DNA from: Ohtaekwangia sp036503775
GTDB taxonomy: Bacteria > Bacteroidota > Bacteroidia > Cytophagales > Cyclobacteriaceae
Length of the DNA: 23,738 nt
Reading direction: 5' to 3'
Assembly: GCA_036503775.1 (NCBI GenBank)
Contig: DASXWH010000011.1
Coordinates: forward strand, 1 to 23,738
Numbering within the stretch: the first letter of the stretch is position 1; each line of letters begins with the position of its first letter. The position numbers and the translations under genes were made by a program. Shown piece by piece: positions 22,451-23,738 of the stretch. The notes under the pieces were generated by a model, which was not told the DNA's origin, made no database searches, and saw only the letters and a program-made list of their open reading frames with translations.

Positions 22451-23347
22451 ATGAAAAAGAATCTGATTCTTGCTTTTTTTCTTCTCACTACTCCAGGTAT
22501 TGCATGTATAAATGAATTCCATACACTTATTAACGGACAGGTTGTTGAGTCTGAGGGATTGGTCGGCATTCATGTCCGTGACCTAAATCATGAAGTTTTA
22601 AAGCGGGAATTGAGTGAACTCAGGCGGAAGTATAATGCAACACCTTCTTTTGAAGTCAAATCGGATATCGGTGCTATTCTAATTTACCTGGGACGATATG
22701 ATGAAGCCATTGCCCTGTATCGTGAAATTGAACAGGTTCAACCCGGGATATATGCTGTTGCCTCTAATATGGGAACTGCATTTGAGCTCACGGGACAAAA
22801 CGATTCAGCGCTGCACTACATCAAGAAAGCAATTAAAATAGACCCGAAATCACATAGATCCTCCGAATGGATTCATGTGAAGATATTGGAAGCAAAAATC
22901 AGATTCAGGAATAACCCGGATTCATTACAATATTTCAATATTCTTGGGCTTGACTTCGGTGTTGAAAGAAAGCCTAATAATGTTAATGCCCTGAATCTTG
23001 AGGAATTGGAAAAACAAATCCGATTTCAACTCAGCGAGCGAATGGCGTTTGTCAAGCCTAAAGATGTAATTGTTGGACAAATACTTTTTGAGCTTGGAAA
23101 TGTGACAGCCTTAACCCATGATGTTCAAACTGCGCTTGCCGCGTATGCCTTAGCGCATGATTACGGTTTTGAAAGCGACTTAATGAGCAGTCGTAATTTG
23201 TTATTTAGGGTTTTGGCATTTAAGGCAACCGTAATGGATAATATGCTTCTTATTGTAGCCTCAATTGTTTTAATCATAGCTATATCCATTTTTATTTGGT
23301 TAATGATTAGATTGTTTAGAAGAATCAGATCAAATAGGATTAGATAG
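22451..23347 (+). CDS. Exported or membrane TPR protein with C-terminal transmembrane anchor
   Basis: 298 residues. An N-terminal signal (MKKNLILAFFLLTTPGIAC) leads into CINEFHTLINGQVV, an opening I associate with a Bacteroidota family of TPR proteins; the Cys could be lipidated, but the residue at -3 is Gly, so this is uncertain. Tetratricopeptide helices are seen at about 75-145 (IGAILIYLGRYDEAIALYREIEQ; NMGTAFELTGQNDSALHYIKKAIKIDP) and about 212-245. A transmembrane helix lies at about 264-286 (MLLIVASIVLIIAISIFIWLM), followed by a basic tail RLFRRIRSNRIR. It begins 12 nt after the OmpA-family stop, with AAGG before the ATG. TPRs mediate protein contacts; the partner is unknown. Base composition is visibly more AT-rich than its left neighbours, especially from 22850 on. 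Confidence 0.8.
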   Translation: MKKNLILAFFLLTTPGIACINEFHTLINGQVVESEGLVGIHVRDLNHEVLKRELSELRRKYNATPSFEVKSDIGAILIYLGRYDEAIALYREIEQVQPGIYAVASNMGTAFELTGQNDSALHYIKKAIKIDPKSHRSSEWIHVKILEAKIRFRNNPDSLQYFNILGLDFGVERKPNNVNALNLEELEKQIRFQLSERMAFVKPKDVIVGQILFELGNVTALTHDVQTALAAYALAHDYGFESDLMSSRNLLFRVLAFKATVMDNMLLIVASIVLIIAISIFIWLMIRLFRRIRSNRIR

Positions 23348-23368
23348 GTAATATTCAAAACGGATTGC

Positions 23369-23738
23369 ATGGCTTACGAAATACACATCGCCCGGCTGGA
23401 AGATGATCTGGAAACAGAAATTCCGATCACCACAGAAGAATGGATCGAATGTGTTCGTCAGCTGAAGGATCTCCGGTATGTTGAAGAAGATTTTCCAGAC
23501 AGCATACAGACGTATTCCAGGGAAACTTCTGAATGGATCCCGGTATTCTGGGTGAATGAAGACGGAGGTTCCATGCGCGCTTCCGGTTTTTTTAATTCGG
23601 TCTCTTATGAGAAAGCCATAGAGATCGCCCGATACCTTAACGCCTACATTTTCGGTGATGAAAGTGAAGTGTATTACCTGCCGGGTTTAGGTGTGGTGTA
23701 TACTACCTTGCAACCCGACAATCCGGAACTGAAGCTCG
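23369..23738 (+). CDS. Start of an unrecognised soluble protein (3' end outside window)
   Basis: ATG 23369 opens a frame that stays open to the window edge, giving 123 complete codons. It begins MAYEIHIARLEDDLETEIPI and continues through TTEEWIECVRQ, then SEWIPVFWVNEDGGSMRASGFF, an Ile/Ala helix (YEKAIEIARYLNAYIFGD) and EVYYLPGLGVVYTTL. There is no signal peptide or membrane helix, so it is probably cytoplasmic. It is acidic, with three Trp in the first 70 residues. I recognise no family. It lies 21 nt after the TPR gene in the same direction and returns to the GC level of the bulk of the window. Confidence 0.7.
   Translation, partial: MAYEIHIARLEDDLETEIPITTEEWIECVRQLKDLRYVEEDFPDSIQTYSRETSEWIPVFWVNEDGGSMRASGFFNSVSYEKAIEIARYLNAYIFGDESEVYYLPGLGVVYTTLQPDNPELKL

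Overview
The window looks like chromosomal DNA from a member of the Bacteroidota, probably of the Cytophagales. The evidence is a PorV/PorQ-like outer-membrane barrel, an OmpA/beta-propeller lipoprotein-free envelope protein with PorE-like domain order, many exported proteins and lipoproteins, a good -7 box of the Bacteroidota type (TAnnTTTG), few Shine-Dalgarno sequences, and several GTG/TTG starts. I see no tRNA, rRNA, CRISPR array, phage gene or transposase. This is a mostly ordinary chromosomal region.

Layout. Positions 1-1571 (+): the tail of a membrane protein, a flavin-reductase-fold protein and a small exported protein, facing a zinc-ribbon methyltransferase (2342-1575, -). From 2643 (+) there is a compact three-gene unit: ECF sigma factor, overlapping membrane anti-sigma-like protein, and an exported protein of unknown function. 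It ends at a 20-bp-stem bidirectional terminator shared with purB (-). Divergent from purB is a ferredoxin-reductase/2Fe-2S fusion (6966-8081, +).

From 14781 down to 8082 seven genes lie head to tail on the minus strand: an AGMO-like sterol-desaturase-family hydroxylase, a small lipoprotein, a PorV-like barrel translationally coupled to a helix-hairpin-helix/beta-barrel protein, a small three-helix membrane protein, a cation-diffusion-facilitator transporter, and a lipoprotein. Next come a histone-H1-like lysine-rich protein (-), an MtfA-type peptidase with a SEC-C tail (+), a SnoaL-like exported protein, an alpha/beta-hydrolase lipoprotein and an MsbA-like ABC exporter (all -). The right end (+) has a small membrane protein, the large OmpA-family protein, a TPR protein and an incomplete gene running off the window.

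The most unusual signal is not a gene. Spacers at 209-284, 2366-2543, 6865-6965, 13131-13182 and 20302-20336 consist of short tandem arrays with a 7-base (once 8-base) period. The arrays use unrelated unit sequences, and in three cases they run right up to, or within 2 nt of, a start codon. One array is split by a 20-nt GC-rich palindrome, another lies between the -33 and -7 elements of a candidate promoter, and a third forms an inverted pair.
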